Below are positions 18,947 to 27,610 of a stretch of 64,000 nucleotides of DNA, one piece after another. The translations under genes were made by a program, and so were the position numbers. The first letter of the stretch is position 1. Each line of letters begins with the position of its first letter. Source of the stretch: Pseudomonadota bacterium (GTDB taxonomy: Bacteria; Pseudomonadota; Gammaproteobacteria; Pseudomonadales; Oleiphilaceae); the NCBI GenBank assembly GCA_002747395.1, contig PDPE01000032.1:120528-184527 (forward strand), read 5' to 3'. The notes under the pieces were generated by a model. It ran no database searches. It was not told the DNA's origin and saw nothing but the letters and a program-made list of their open reading frames with translations.

Positions 18947-21808
18947 ATGTCAGAGAAGCAACCGGATTCAGCAGTTCAATCAGATAACAGTGCTCCGTCA
19001 GGGTCGGACAGTCAGCCAAAACCGACCGGCATTGCCATATTGAAAATAATAAAGTGGGCATTGGTATCGGTCATCGGGTTGCTTCTGATCGTTTTGCTGG
19101 CAGTCTGGCTGATCGGAGGAAAGGTGACTGTCAGCTACCTGGACGATTACCTCCAGGAATCAAATCAAGTCAGTATCAGCCCTCAATCGGAGCTGACATT
19201 TAACCCTTTTCTATCTCGCCTGACCATTCGCAACCTCGAACTGCTCAAACAGGAAAAAACCGTCCTCTTCGTCAAGGAATTACAGCTCTCCTACCTGCTT
19301 CCGGATCTGTTCACCAAAACGGTAGTTTTCGACGAAGCGTTCGTTGACAACCTGTTCATTCACGCCAACATGCTGGAAAACCAGGTGGCGGGCATCAGCC
19401 TGGAAACAGAAGACAGTCCGGAAGAAGCTCCTGACGAGGAAGACAGCGGCCCCATGGAGTGGAAAGTCAGCCTGCCAAAATTCACTCTTACCGACACCCG
19501 GTTCGAAGCCATTACGGAAGGCAGAAGTGATGTTATTGGCATTGACCTGTTCGAATTGAAAGACCTTCACTTCAAAGCGGAACAGCTCGACCTTCAAATG
19601 CTGCTCAGAGCCAGCATTAATGAGGCTCCGGTCAGGTTTGCCCTTGACGTCAACATACAGGAACCTCTGGTTCCGGAAGCGCTTGCCGCCAACGCAACAG
19701 GAAGCTATCAAATCAAGGAGTTCGATACGGCTGACTACAGCAGCCTTCTTCCTGACGACATTCAAACCCTGCTTGGCCAGATTCACCTGGAAGGAGACAT
19801 AGCAGCCAACTATAACAATCAGGCGATGCAACTGCGCCAATCCGGCAACCGGCTAACCATACGCAATGGTGGCCTCGTTTTGGCCGGGCTCGATGTCAAA
19901 ACAGGATCAATCACGCTGGCGCTTTCAGACCTGGATGTGCAAGTAAAACAGAACGCAAACCCCGAGGCCCCTTCGCAGATCAGTATCTCGCTTGACCCGC
20001 ACCTGACCGCCAGCGGACTGGCATTGACTCATCAGGCGCTTGCTGATCCCGAAGCGGCAACGACCGGGGAAACAGCAACCCGGGACAAGGCGCCGGAAAC
20101 CGGCCATGTCGCTTCCCAGGCTACCGAACTCAACTTGCAGTTGATCGACTTTAACCCTGGCAAAGTGACAGTTCAAACGCAGCAAAACTCGCTGAATGTC
20201 ACCACCGACAACACAACCCTTCAGTTGAACGGGCTTGCACTTAACTCTCTCCCCGTCATTATCGAAAGTGCTTCCCAGAAACTGGATATCGCCTCATTCA
20301 GCCTGGAACAGAAGCAAGAACATATGACGCTGGCATTATCACCTGCGCTGGAGTCAGGCAGTACCCAGATTTATTTGCATCATAATAAAAATCTGGCTGC
20401 ATCCTGGGAGGCCGGGAGCCTGGCTCCCGGTGAAATCTCGCTGAAAGACGACCAGCCGGAAATCACAATTCCGCTGGTTTCATTTTCTCAGTTCCAGGCA
20501 TCGAGACCGGCTCGGGAAGATTTGCCCCGGCCCATCGCCCAAACCGAACAACTGGCTATTACCAACCTTCACCTTCTTGACAACCACCTGGCGATAGACA
20601 AAATCAATCTGGAAAAGATGATCACCGAAGTGATTCTCACGACAGAAAGAGAAATCCACAACCTGATAGACCTGGAAGCACAGCAAACCGAAACCACAGA
20701 ATCCACAGCCGACCAGACCAAAGCGACCGAAGAAAAGATCGCCAGGGTCGAGGAACCTGAAAACGGTGAAGAATCCACACCCTTCACTTTCTCCCTGGGA
20801 CAGATCATCATTTCCCCGGACAGCCGGATTAAATTTGTTGACCGCCAGGCAAAACCTCACTTCGAGCAAGAACTGGAACTGACCCACACCAGGTTCGGGC
20901 CAATAGATACCCGTAATCCGGACACCAAATCCAATCTTCTGCTTGATGCAAAAGTAGGTGACTATGGCCAACTGAAAGCTTCGGGCTATGTGAAACCATT
21001 CACTGAAACGACCAATATGAAACTGAAAGGAAAGATAAGGGAGTTCGCCCTCACTCCCCTGTCTTTTTATACCAGAGAAGCGCTGGAAAATGATATTGAG
21101 AGCGGCCAACTGAATACAGAGTTCGACGTAAAAGTGGTTGATAACATCCTGAAAGGGGACGCCAAAGTGCTGCTTCAGTCACTTGAACTGGTCTCGCTCA
21201 ACCCGGAAAAATCTGCCAAAGTCGACGGCGGTGCCATTTCATTGAATATGGCGGTCGGCCTGCTGACAGACAGTAACGGCAATATCGAACTGGATGTGCC
21301 CATGCGGGGGAATGTAAACAGCCCGACATTTGGTCTCGGTACATTTCTTACCATTATTATGAAAAAGGCAATGATGATCGCGGCGCAGGAAGTCATACTT
21401 CAGTCACTGGTACCCTACGCCGGCGTAGCCAGTATAGCAATGGAAGTAGGCTCGGAAATGATGAAAGTAAAATTTGCTCCTCTTCCCTATCAGGTAAAGC
21501 AGGTTATTCCCGATGAAACCCAGAGCGACTACCTCAACAAATTTACGGAAGTGATGAAAAAGAACAAGGCCATCCAGATACGGATGTGTGCGATCACCGT
21601 TCCCGGCGACATTGACATCCAGCCCGGCGCCGATATCAAACTGACTGAAGCTCAGGTAAAGGCACTGCTTGATCTGGGCTTGCAAAGAGAAAAAGAGCTG
21701 AAATCACTACTCATCAATAAAGGGCTGGAGTCATCCAGGTTGCTCGAATGCAAACCCAAAATAAACAAGGACCCCAAAGCCACTCCCGGCATTGAGCTTA
21801 AAAGCTGA
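18947..21808 (+). CDS. DUF748 / AsmA-like envelope protein
   Basis: A 953-residue protein with a hydrophilic N-terminal tail, one transmembrane helix (about 31-55, IIKWALVSVIGLLLIVLLAVW) and a very long periplasmic part rich in beta-strand. The C-terminal half has typical DUF748 segments: LRASINEAPVRF-like strands, FALTPLSFYTREALENDIESG, LNMAVGLLTDSNGNIELDVP and the region around GVASIAMEVGSEMMKVKFAPL. DUF748 proteins belong to the AsmA/YhdP/TamB-like group, whose better-known members are linked to lipid transport between membranes; a specific role is not known. An acidic linker and a Thr/Glu-rich stretch interrupt the domain. AAGGAAAG precedes the ATG. It stands alone, followed by a convergent gene. 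Confidence 0.85.
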   Translation: MSEKQPDSAVQSDNSAPSGSDSQPKPTGIAILKIIKWALVSVIGLLLIVLLAVWLIGGKVTVSYLDDYLQESNQVSISPQSELTFNPFLSRLTIRNLELLKQEKTVLFVKELQLSYLLPDLFTKTVVFDEAFVDNLFIHANMLENQVAGISLETEDSPEEAPDEEDSGPMEWKVSLPKFTLTDTRFEAITEGRSDVIGIDLFELKDLHFKAEQLDLQMLLRASINEAPVRFALDVNIQEPLVPEALAANATGSYQIKEFDTADYSSLLPDDIQTLLGQIHLEGDIAANYNNQAMQLRQSGNRLTIRNGGLVLAGLDVKTGSITLALSDLDVQVKQNANPEAPSQISISLDPHLTASGLALTHQALADPEAATTGETATRDKAPETGHVASQATELNLQLIDFNPGKVTVQTQQNSLNVTTDNTTLQLNGLALNSLPVIIESASQKLDIASFSLEQKQEHMTLALSPALESGSTQIYLHHNKNLAASWEAGSLAPGEISLKDDQPEITIPLVSFSQFQASRPAREDLPRPIAQTEQLAITNLHLLDNHLAIDKINLEKMITEVILTTEREIHNLIDLEAQQTETTESTADQTKATEEKIARVEEPENGEESTPFTFSLGQIIISPDSRIKFVDRQAKPHFEQELELTHTRFGPIDTRNPDTKSNLLLDAKVGDYGQLKASGYVKPFTETTNMKLKGKIREFALTPLSFYTREALENDIESGQLNTEFDVKVVDNILKGDAKVLLQSLELVSLNPEKSAKVDGGAISLNMAVGLLTDSNGNIELDVPMRGNVNSPTFGLGTFLTIIMKKAMMIAAQEVILQSLVPYAGVASIAMEVGSEMMKVKFAPLPYQVKQVIPDETQSDYLNKFTEVMKKNKAIQIRMCAITVPGDIDIQPGADIKLTEAQVKALLDLGLQREKELKSLLINKGLESSRLLECKPKINKDPKATPGIELKS

Positions 21809-21838
21809 TTCATGGCAAAAAGTAACAGGCAGAAACTG

Positions 21839-21874
21839 AAAAGCCCGGCCACTTCACTGGTAACCGGGCTCTTC
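21839..21874. terminator. Bidirectional terminator between convergent genes
   Basis: AAGCCCGG pairs with CCGGGCT around a 15-base loop, with A residues before and TCTT after. It lies between the DUF748 gene and the oppositely oriented DUF2914-like gene and can serve both. Confidence 0.7.
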
Positions 21875-21947
21875 AGGCAAGTCAGCCTCTTACAGACACC
21901 TCGAAAACTGCTTGCCGATTCAGCATCCACTGCTGTTATTCAAACAC

Positions 21948-22751
21948 TTACTGAACTGAAAACTCTGCCGTTGCCTGTATATCACCAGCACCATCCACAA
22001 TTTCCACCCGCCAGTTACCCATCATATAACGGTCAATAAACTTGCTGGACGAGGCCCGCGTCAGTTTGCTGTAGGCTGGCACTTTGACTCTGGCCATTCG
22101 TTTTTCATCCAGGTACCAGTTGTGATAAAACGACTTTCCCTTTAAACCCGTCATTTCTGTAAACAGATACACTCTGAGCAACCCCTCCTCATTCATACGA
22201 ACAACCGCAGTCAGTTCGTCTACAGGCAGCTTGTCTTTCAAACTGGAAGTCAGTTGAACACGGGAAAAGCCGGGGGTGAATACCTGAATTTCAGGAAAAC
22301 GGGCTGCAGAAGTTGCGGGCAAATCCGCGATTGACGCGATTTGTTCGGCACCGTCCGGCTCGGCTATTTCAGGAGACTCCGGAACCTGTGTCACCTGTGT
22401 GTTTTCTGCCACATCCGGCTGTGCTGGTTGAGGAGTACTGGCAACCTCGGCGGCCACAGATGTCACCATAGCCGATGGCGTATCCTGGCTCTTTTCCGGT
22501 GAAACCGATTCCTGCGCTGCACCGGATTTTTCTGTGTCGACTCCTGCCACCTGGCTGGCCGGCCGGGGAGCATTGAAGGCAAAACTGACCACCAGATAGA
22601 CTGCCAGGCCGATCAACAGGGCAAAACCGGCGGCAACACCAACGATTCGGTGCCAATGGTAAACGACAATCTCATCCGGCTCCCGTGGAGAGGCAGGCGC
22701 ATCCAGCGCCTCAATATTGTTAATACGAACGACAAGCTTTTTACTGGACAT
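21948..22751 (-). CDS. DUF2914-like membrane-anchored protein
   Basis: A protein of 267 residues from the chosen start MSSKKLVVRINNIEALD. One transmembrane helix lies near residues 38-60 (VGVAAGFALLIGLAVYLVVSF). A Glu/Pro/Ala-rich linker follows, and then a C-terminal domain of about 110 residues containing RVQLTSSLKDKLPVDEL, VYLFTEMTGLKGKSFYHNWY, MARVKVPAYSKLTRASSSKF and GNWRVEIVDGAGDIQATAEF. This pattern (a Trp/Tyr-rich strand followed by WRVE) matches DUF2914 as I know it. Its function is not known. The longer reading frame to 22877 adds a segment without family resemblance, and GTGAG lies at ribosome-site distance from the chosen ATG. Confidence 0.75.
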   Translation of the reverse strand: MSSKKLVVRINNIEALDAPASPREPDEIVVYHWHRIVGVAAGFALLIGLAVYLVVSFAFNAPRPASQVAGVDTEKSGAAQESVSPEKSQDTPSAMVTSVAAEVASTPQPAQPDVAENTQVTQVPESPEIAEPDGAEQIASIADLPATSAARFPEIQVFTPGFSRVQLTSSLKDKLPVDELTAVVRMNEEGLLRVYLFTEMTGLKGKSFYHNWYLDEKRMARVKVPAYSKLTRASSSKFIDRYMMGNWRVEIVDGAGDIQATAEFSVQ

Positions 22752-22967
22752 GAAACAACACTCACTTTCTATGACTGCAGATGACTGGGCTATGACTGCG
22801 GATAATCGGGCTGTGACCGGCAGGTTAAACACCCTTCCAGCAAGCCCCAAATGAGCGAGGCCAGCTTTGCAAATCACATATTCAGCGAGATTTTACCCTG
22901 AGAACACCGCAGCATTCCAGTGAAAAAAACCGGGGCACACACAGTCGCACTGCCATAAAAGACAGGT

Positions 22968-23891
22968 TCACCGCTGGAAGGTCCCGAGATAGTCTTCCGG
23001 CATGTCAATATCCATGGCAATCGGAAGATGATCAGACACGGGGAAAGACACCACTCCTGCCCGACGAATGGTCAGGCTTGGGCTGACAAGAATATGATCA
23101 AGAGAACGACTCGGACGCCAACTCGGAAAAGAGTGCGCATCATCAGGCAATGCCACAAGGCCGGTTTTATTCAGTGAAGAACGGTCAAGCAATTTTTTGG
23201 AGTCAGCGTTCAGGTCACCCATCAAGACGACGTGCCGGTAGTCTTTAATCAATTCCTGAATATAATTTAACTGGGCCGTTTGTGCCTTCAGGCCAAGGGA
23301 CAAATGAGCCACTACCAGCACCAGCGGGTCTTGCGTCCCCCCGTATTTGGCGACAATTGCACCTCGGCCCGGTATAAGGCCAGGCAAAGTATATTCCTGA
23401 ACAGAGTCAGGTTTGAAACGGCTGAGGAAGCCGTTACTGTGTTGGGCCACTTTGCCCAGGTTCCGATTCAATTGTTGATGCCAGTAGGGGAACCCGGCAG
23501 ATTCTGCCAGATACTCAACCTGGTTGACAAAACCGCTCCGCAGACTTCCCCCGTCAACCTCTTGCAAGGCCACCACGTCAAATTGGCGCAGCAGGACGGC
23601 AATTTTATTCAGGTTTTCCTTTCGACGCGAGTTGGGAAGGAGGTGTTGCCAACTGCGGGTCAGATAGTGCCTGTAGGCAGAGGTGGAAATACCTACCTGG
23701 ACATTAAAGGTCAGCAGGCGTATATGCTGCCGACTCCCGGAAGTACCCCACTGATACTTTGGCTGATTCGGCTGTTCGTTCGTCAAAGAAGCAGGGGCGA
23801 GCTTGTCTGGTCCGAGCATTTTTTCCACATACTGATTTGATCCCTTTGTCTGACACAGGGAGAGCCGAGCCCTCCCTTTGATCTGCCACAA
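22968..23891 (-). CDS. Endonuclease/exonuclease/phosphatase-family protein
   Basis: The protein (up to 307 residues) has the full set of EEP-fold motifs: IRLLTFNVQVG, the metal-binding Glu in VVALQEVDGG, VVAHLSLGLKAQ, the GDLNA motif, SRSLDHILVS and the final catalytic SDHLPI. EEP enzymes are Mg-dependent phosphodiesterases acting on DNA, RNA, phospholipids or inositol phosphates; substrate choice cannot be read here. No signal peptide is evident. It is not a Crc-type protein: Crc proteins are about 259 residues and close to exonuclease III in sequence. An internal ATG at 23819 (MLGPDKLAPASL) would remove 24 residues and is also plausible. It lies 33 bp downstream of dsbA on the same strand. 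Confidence 0.82.
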   Translation of the reverse strand: MWQIKGRARLSLCQTKGSNQYVEKMLGPDKLAPASLTNEQPNQPKYQWGTSGSRQHIRLLTFNVQVGISTSAYRHYLTRSWQHLLPNSRRKENLNKIAVLLRQFDVVALQEVDGGSLRSGFVNQVEYLAESAGFPYWHQQLNRNLGKVAQHSNGFLSRFKPDSVQEYTLPGLIPGRGAIVAKYGGTQDPLVLVVAHLSLGLKAQTAQLNYIQELIKDYRHVVLMGDLNADSKKLLDRSSLNKTGLVALPDDAHSFPSWRPSRSLDHILVSPSLTIRRAGVVSFPVSDHLPIAMDIDMPEDYLGTFQR

Positions 23892-23924
23892 TCTCTTGAT
23901 CTGCGATAATCTGTCATGGATAGA

Positions 23925-24566
23925 CTATTTTTGCGCATTTCTTTCCTTGTTCACCAGATGATCAACCACTTCAAACATTTTTTCCCGACCTCCTGCCAAA
24001 CGAGACGAAACCAGATATTTCCCATTCACCACCAGAGCCGGCACCTCGGTAGCCCTGTAGCTGCGCCCCCGTGAATCAGCCTGCTGCAATCGGGTGCTCA
24101 CAGCAAAGGAATTAAATGCCTTTTTGAATTTTTTCTTATCAACACCAAATTTGGAAAAAAACTCGGCCAGACTGGCTTCATTATTCAGTTTTTTCCTGTC
24201 TCTCACGATAGCGTCAAACAAAGGCTGGTGCATTTTATTACCAATACCCAACACTTCTGCTGTATAGAATGCCTGGGCATGTGTTTTCCAGGTTCCGCCA
24301 AATACCGCCGGTGACAACCAGAAATCGACATCATCTGCCTGCTGCTTTGCCCAATGATGAACCACGGGGTTTAACGTATAACAGTGGGGGCAGCCGTACC
24401 AGAATAACTCCACTACCTCGACTTTATCTGCGTTCCGGGTTCTCACCGGATAGGGTAACACCTTGTAATGCTTGCCCGCCTCCCACTGTTCAGCCGCTTG
24501 CGCAGCGACGGTCGCCACGGGAAGTTGAAAAAACATCACACACACAAATAGTATTCTCGCCAGCAT
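23925..24566 (-). CDS. dsbA: Periplasmic thiol:disulfide interchange protein DsbA
   Basis: DsbA puts disulfide bonds into exported proteins. The 213-residue precursor has a signal peptide (LARILFVCVMFFQLPVATVAAQA) and a thioredoxin fold with the active site WYGCPHC (Cys59 and Cys62), plus an inserted helical domain. The cis-proline region is RATEVPALVVNGKYLVSS. The ATG at 24564-24566 is chosen because AGGAG lies just upstream; a TTG one codon earlier is unlikely. The dsbA / cytochrome c4 / engB order matches Pseudomonas, although the intergenic region here is unusually long and structured. Confidence 0.96.
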   Translation of the reverse strand: MLARILFVCVMFFQLPVATVAAQAAEQWEAGKHYKVLPYPVRTRNADKVEVVELFWYGCPHCYTLNPVVHHWAKQQADDVDFWLSPAVFGGTWKTHAQAFYTAEVLGIGNKMHQPLFDAIVRDRKKLNNEASLAEFFSKFGVDKKKFKKAFNSFAVSTRLQQADSRGRSYRATEVPALVVNGKYLVSSRLAGGREKMFEVVDHLVNKERNAQK

Positions 24567-24795
24567 CAAATTCTCCTGTTTAAAAAGGCCAAAAAAGTAG
24601 ACCGGGATGGTTAACAGCGTTATTTCATCTCGTTAACCCTGTTAGTTAAAGCACAATTATCCAAAACGCAACGATCTGAAACACTACTATCCAGCCAGGG
24701 CAAAATCAAAAGCACGATGCCCGTCACAGCAAGGCAGCACTCAACCCGGGCAATTATTCGGGCACCTGCAACTGAATCGGGGAGGTTACTATAAC

Positions 24796-24892
24796 GAGTC
24801 CAGGCTATCGGTTGAATTAAATTATTATTAATATCCTGAAAGCCTGGCGGAGGGCTGTAACAACAAAAAAACGGCCAAATGCCGTTTTTTTG
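24796..24892 (+). ncRNA. Candidate small RNA between dsbA and cytochrome c4
   Basis: On the plus strand, CCAGGCT (24800-24806) pairs with AGCCTGG (24841-24847). The 34-base loop between them is very A/U-rich and could be single-stranded, as Hfq sites are. A strong hairpin ending in seven U follows. A possible -10 (TATAAC, 24790-24795) precedes it, with a poor -35. ErsA and Spot 42 small RNAs lie near engB/polA in other gammaproteobacteria, which makes the locus suggestive. The terminator may instead belong only to the opposite cytochrome gene. Confidence 0.35.
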
Positions 24893-24899
24893 TTGTTAC
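24857..24899. terminator. Strong bidirectional terminator
   Basis: GTAACAACAAAAAAACGGC (24857-24875) is perfectly complementary to 24881-24899, giving 19-bp arms with a 5-base loop. Each strand reads as a GC core followed by a U run. It ends the cytochrome c4 transcript on the minus strand and could end a small RNA on the plus strand. Confidence 0.88.
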
Positions 24900-24938
24900 T
24901 TCCAGCAATAACCGGCCCAAAAGGCCGATTGCTCAAAA

Positions 24939-25547
24939 CTAGCGAAGCCCCTGAATATAACTTGATACCGCCAAAATCTCTGCATCCGTCAGTTTGGCTG
25001 CGATATCACGCATCATTCTGGATTCACCATCATTCACCCGCTCACCCGAGCGGAACTTCTTCAACTGACTGGCAATATAGTCGGCATGCTGACCGGCAAG
25101 CGCCGGAAATACCGCTGATACGTTACCCGTTCCAGTGGGAGAGTGGCAGGCAGAACAGGCTGCAAGCCCGGTAGCCATGTTACCCGCCCGGTAGATACCC
25201 TTTCCTTTTTCTACCAGATCGGCTTTGGCCACTCCACCGGAAGGTTTCTGGCTTGAGTAGTATGCGGCGATGTCTGCAAAATCCTGCTCGTTAAGGGGCG
25301 TTAACAAACCTGTCATTTCAACCACATTTCGCGTACCGGCCTTGATATCAATCATTTGTTTTATCAGGTACTTTTGGCCCTGGCCGGCCAGCTTGGGAAA
25401 ACTGGTCAACATGCTGTTACCATCCGCACCATGACAAGCCGTGCAAACCGCGATCTTTTGCCCACCGGCCGCCGCGTCTCCCCCCGCTGCATGTGCTGCT
25501 GACACCATTCCTACCAAAACAAGAAGCCCAGTTAAAAGTGTTTTCAT
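24939..25547 (-). CDS. Diheme cytochrome c4
   Basis: Cytochrome c4 is a periplasmic electron carrier, usually between the bc1 complex and terminal oxidases. The precursor of about 202 residues has a signal peptide (KTLLTGLLVLVGMVSAAHA) and two similar c-type domains, each with a heme-binding motif: CTACHG near residue 35 and CSACHS near residue 132. Methionine ligands are likely in the NSMLTSFPKL and MMRDI regions. ATG at 25547 is chosen; a GTG two codons earlier (25553) is possible, and neither has an ideal ribosome site. It lies divergent from engB and ends near a strong terminator. Confidence 0.93.
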   Translation of the reverse strand: MKTLLTGLLVLVGMVSAAHAAGGDAAAGGQKIAVCTACHGADGNSMLTSFPKLAGQGQKYLIKQMIDIKAGTRNVVEMTGLLTPLNEQDFADIAAYYSSQKPSGGVAKADLVEKGKGIYRAGNMATGLAACSACHSPTGTGNVSAVFPALAGQHADYIASQLKKFRSGERVNDGESRMMRDIAAKLTDAEILAVSSYIQGLR

Positions 25548-25603
25548 CTCCACTTACTCACCCTTTAAATATAAACAAATGCCGGTATACACATATAAAT
25601 TAG

Positions 25604-25619
25604 GGGTATTATAATACCC
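25604..25619. promoter_or_regulatory. 16-bp perfect palindrome in the cytochrome c4/engB spacer
   Basis: GGGTATTATAATACCC is fully symmetrical and contains TATAAT/ATTATA on both strands. It lies about 55 bp upstream of the cytochrome c4 start, where a -10 box or an operator over it would be expected. No regulator is assigned. Confidence 0.4.
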
Positions 25620-25659
25620 ATGAATCATTCATACCACCACTATCTATACAATTATCAAT

Positions 25660-25708
25660 ACAATCTCTATGCAACCGTACAATCTCTATGTAGCATATAA
25701 TCTCCATA
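25660..25708. repeat. Short direct repeats upstream of engB
   Basis: ACAATCTCTATG occurs at 25660-25671 and 25679-25690, with a degenerate third copy (ATAATCTCCATA) at 25697-25708, giving a period of 18-19 bp. It lies in the cytochrome c4/engB divergent spacer. Confidence 0.75.
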
Positions 25709-25824
25709 TCCGGAACAGATGTATGCTTTCAACCGCATCCGCAAGGCGGTCGGCTCTTATTTCACCACCAATTACAAACTGAAATCGTACGACAGACACA
25801 GAACTCAGAATAACCGGGCAAATT

Positions 25825-26478
25825 ATGACCAATACGGACAAACAACGACAACTCGCCCTCCACTCCGCCCACTTTATAAAAAGCGCGAGCAAACTGTCAA
25901 ACTGCCCTCCTGACGAAGGAGTGGAGATCGCTTTCGCGGGCCGATCCAATGCAGGCAAATCAAGCGCAATTAACACCTTGACTCAAAACCGGAAACTGGC
26001 GAGAACAAGTAAAACTCCGGGTCGGACACAACTAATCAACTTTTTCGGGCTGAATATCCCGGGGAAAAGACTGGTTGACCTGCCAGGATACGGCTTTGCA
26101 AAGGTCGCCCTGTCCGTCAGGCAAGACTGGCAAAAACACCTGGACGAGTATTTGAGATTACGGAAGTCACTGGCAGGCCTGGTGCTGATTATGGATATTC
26201 GCAACCCGTTAACGGATTTTGATCTGGCTATGTGTGGATGGAGCAAAGAAAGCGGCCTGCCTCTGCTTGTTCTCCTGACAAAAGCAGACAAACTCAGGTA
26301 TGGCCCGGCAAAAAACGCAGTGATGCAGGTAAAAAGGGAACTGAAGGATTATCAAAACCTCAAAGCCGTCGAGCTTTTCTCTTCACAAAAAAAAACCGGG
26401 ATCGAGCAGGTCAGAGACCATATTCAAGAGTGGCTGATGCAGGCACCCGCGCAAGAGTCAGATGCAAAACCGGAATAA
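25825..26478 (+). CDS. engB: Ribosome-biogenesis GTPase EngB (YihA/YsxC)
   Basis: An essential GTPase for 50S subunit assembly in most bacteria. The 217-residue protein has G1 AGRSNAGKSS, G2 around TSKTPGRTQLINFF, G3 VDLPGYGFAKV, G4 LTKADKL and G5 ELFSSQKKTG, in the order of the TrmE-Era-EngB family. It stands downstream of the dsbA and cytochrome c4 genes as in pseudomonads; polA, often adjacent, is not in the window. The start ATG before TNTDKQRQLALHSA gives the usual N-terminal helix. Confidence 0.97.
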   Translation: MTNTDKQRQLALHSAHFIKSASKLSNCPPDEGVEIAFAGRSNAGKSSAINTLTQNRKLARTSKTPGRTQLINFFGLNIPGKRLVDLPGYGFAKVALSVRQDWQKHLDEYLRLRKSLAGLVLIMDIRNPLTDFDLAMCGWSKESGLPLLVLLTKADKLRYGPAKNAVMQVKRELKDYQNLKAVELFSSQKKTGIEQVRDHIQEWLMQAPAQESDAKPE

Positions 26479-26551
26479 AAACGCGCCACCTTGCCACACT
26501 GTTGTTGCCTGAAAACCCGTCAAACCAACGGGGCGGTTGCCGCCATGACCT

Positions 26552-26583
26552 GGCAGAGACTTGCAGAGCCTTGCAGAGCCTGT
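26552..26583. repeat. 10-bp tandem repeat, three units
   Basis: CTTGCAGAGC-type units follow each other in the convergent spacer between engB and the tetR-type gene, partly covering the last codons of the latter. It is likely local duplication. Confidence 0.6.
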
Positions 26584-27233
26584 CAGAAAAAGGGAGCCGG
26601 GCGATACTTGTCCCGAACAAGCTGCACTTTTTCACGATAAGACTCAGAAACATAAGGCAATTTTAGCGTAATCACCTGATAGATGCCCGCTTTCAGCGTC
26701 TCCAGCGTAATCATGTTGCTTCCTTCGCCAACATGGGCCGTTTTCAAAAATGCCATCCAGTTGGTGACGACCAGCCAGACATTCAGCGCCATGGTATCAA
26801 GGGTTTCCTTTGGCACATCAATAATCACACCCGAGCCTTGCAACCTGGCAAGAATACCCGACGTACTTTTCAGGCAGCGTTGGGTAAACTCCCTGTATCC
26901 CTTGCGCAATCGCGTATCACAGTCCATCAGATATTCCAGATCACGATGGAAGAAGCGGTAGTTCCACAACCCGTTAAACACCGATTCCAGATAGAACACC
27001 ATATCATCAACGGTAAGTTCACGATCTTCGGGGAATCGAAGATACTGATCCACCAGCCTTTCATACTGCAGGAATATTTCGTAAATAATGTCAGTCTTAT
27101 TGCGAAAGTGGTAATACAGGTTGCCTGGAGAGATATTAAGGTGGGCTGCAATATGATTCGTAGTCACATTCCTCTCTCCCTGAGCATTGAACAGCTCCAG
27201 GCTCGTCAAAATAATTCTGTCTCTTGTCTTCAT
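26583..27233 (-). CDS. TetR-family transcriptional regulator
   Basis: A 216-residue regulator. The N-terminal helix-turn-helix is clear: DRIILTSLELFNAQGERNVT, then NHIAAHLNISPGNLYYHFRNKTDII, which is the TetR signature with GNLYYHF as recognition helix. The C-terminal ligand-binding half is helical and not diagnostic. It is divergent from an aldehyde dehydrogenase gene, an order also known in Pseudomonas next to coaD. The simplest inference is that it represses that gene and itself through an operator in the 377-bp spacer. Confidence 0.92.
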   Translation of the reverse strand: MKTRDRIILTSLELFNAQGERNVTTNHIAAHLNISPGNLYYHFRNKTDIIYEIFLQYERLVDQYLRFPEDRELTVDDMVFYLESVFNGLWNYRFFHRDLEYLMDCDTRLRKGYREFTQRCLKSTSGILARLQGSGVIIDVPKETLDTMALNVWLVVTNWMAFLKTAHVGEGSNMITLETLKAGIYQVITLKLPYVSESYREKVQLVRDKYRPAPFF

Positions 27234-27366
27234 GTGCTATGAAAAATACACCTTGATTAAAGCCGCATTTAGAACGGCCAGGCCCTCAAAACAGGGCACA
27301 TTACAGGTGCCCGATAACAAATCGATAGACGCAGCTCAACATTCTAACCGAATACATCATCATTTT

Positions 27367-27439
27367 AGAGTAAAAACTCTTGAATGCTATCTAAAACTCG
27401 GGAAAGCGCTTGACTCGCCAGAGTTACTACTCAAATAAT
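27367..27439 (+). promoter_or_regulatory. Promoter of the aldehyde dehydrogenase gene with a nearby palindrome
   Basis: TTGACT (27410-27415) and AATAAT (27434-27439) form a sigma-70 promoter with an 18-bp spacer, pointing toward the aldehyde dehydrogenase. Thirty bases upstream of it, AGAGT-AAAA-ACTCT (27367-27380) is a perfect short palindrome and a candidate TetR site. The remaining 170 bp to the start codon form a long leader in which I see nothing else. Confidence 0.5.
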
Positions 27440-27610
27440 GGCGGAGGAACAAAGCCCGGGATGAGAATAAAGCTTTCTGAGTGACTCAGGAACAGTAAAA
27501 CGACAAGGGTATTTTCTCAGTCACAACAACTCAGAGAGCTACGGCCAGGCATTTAAAGCTCATATCGACAGACAACCTGTATTGACAGACAAAAAGCAAA
27601 GAGGTGCACC

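Noticed and set aside
22968..23891. Crc regulator, because CrcZ is nearby and Crc has an EEP fold
   Set aside because: Length and sequence outside the catalytic motifs do not match Crc, which resembles exonuclease III.
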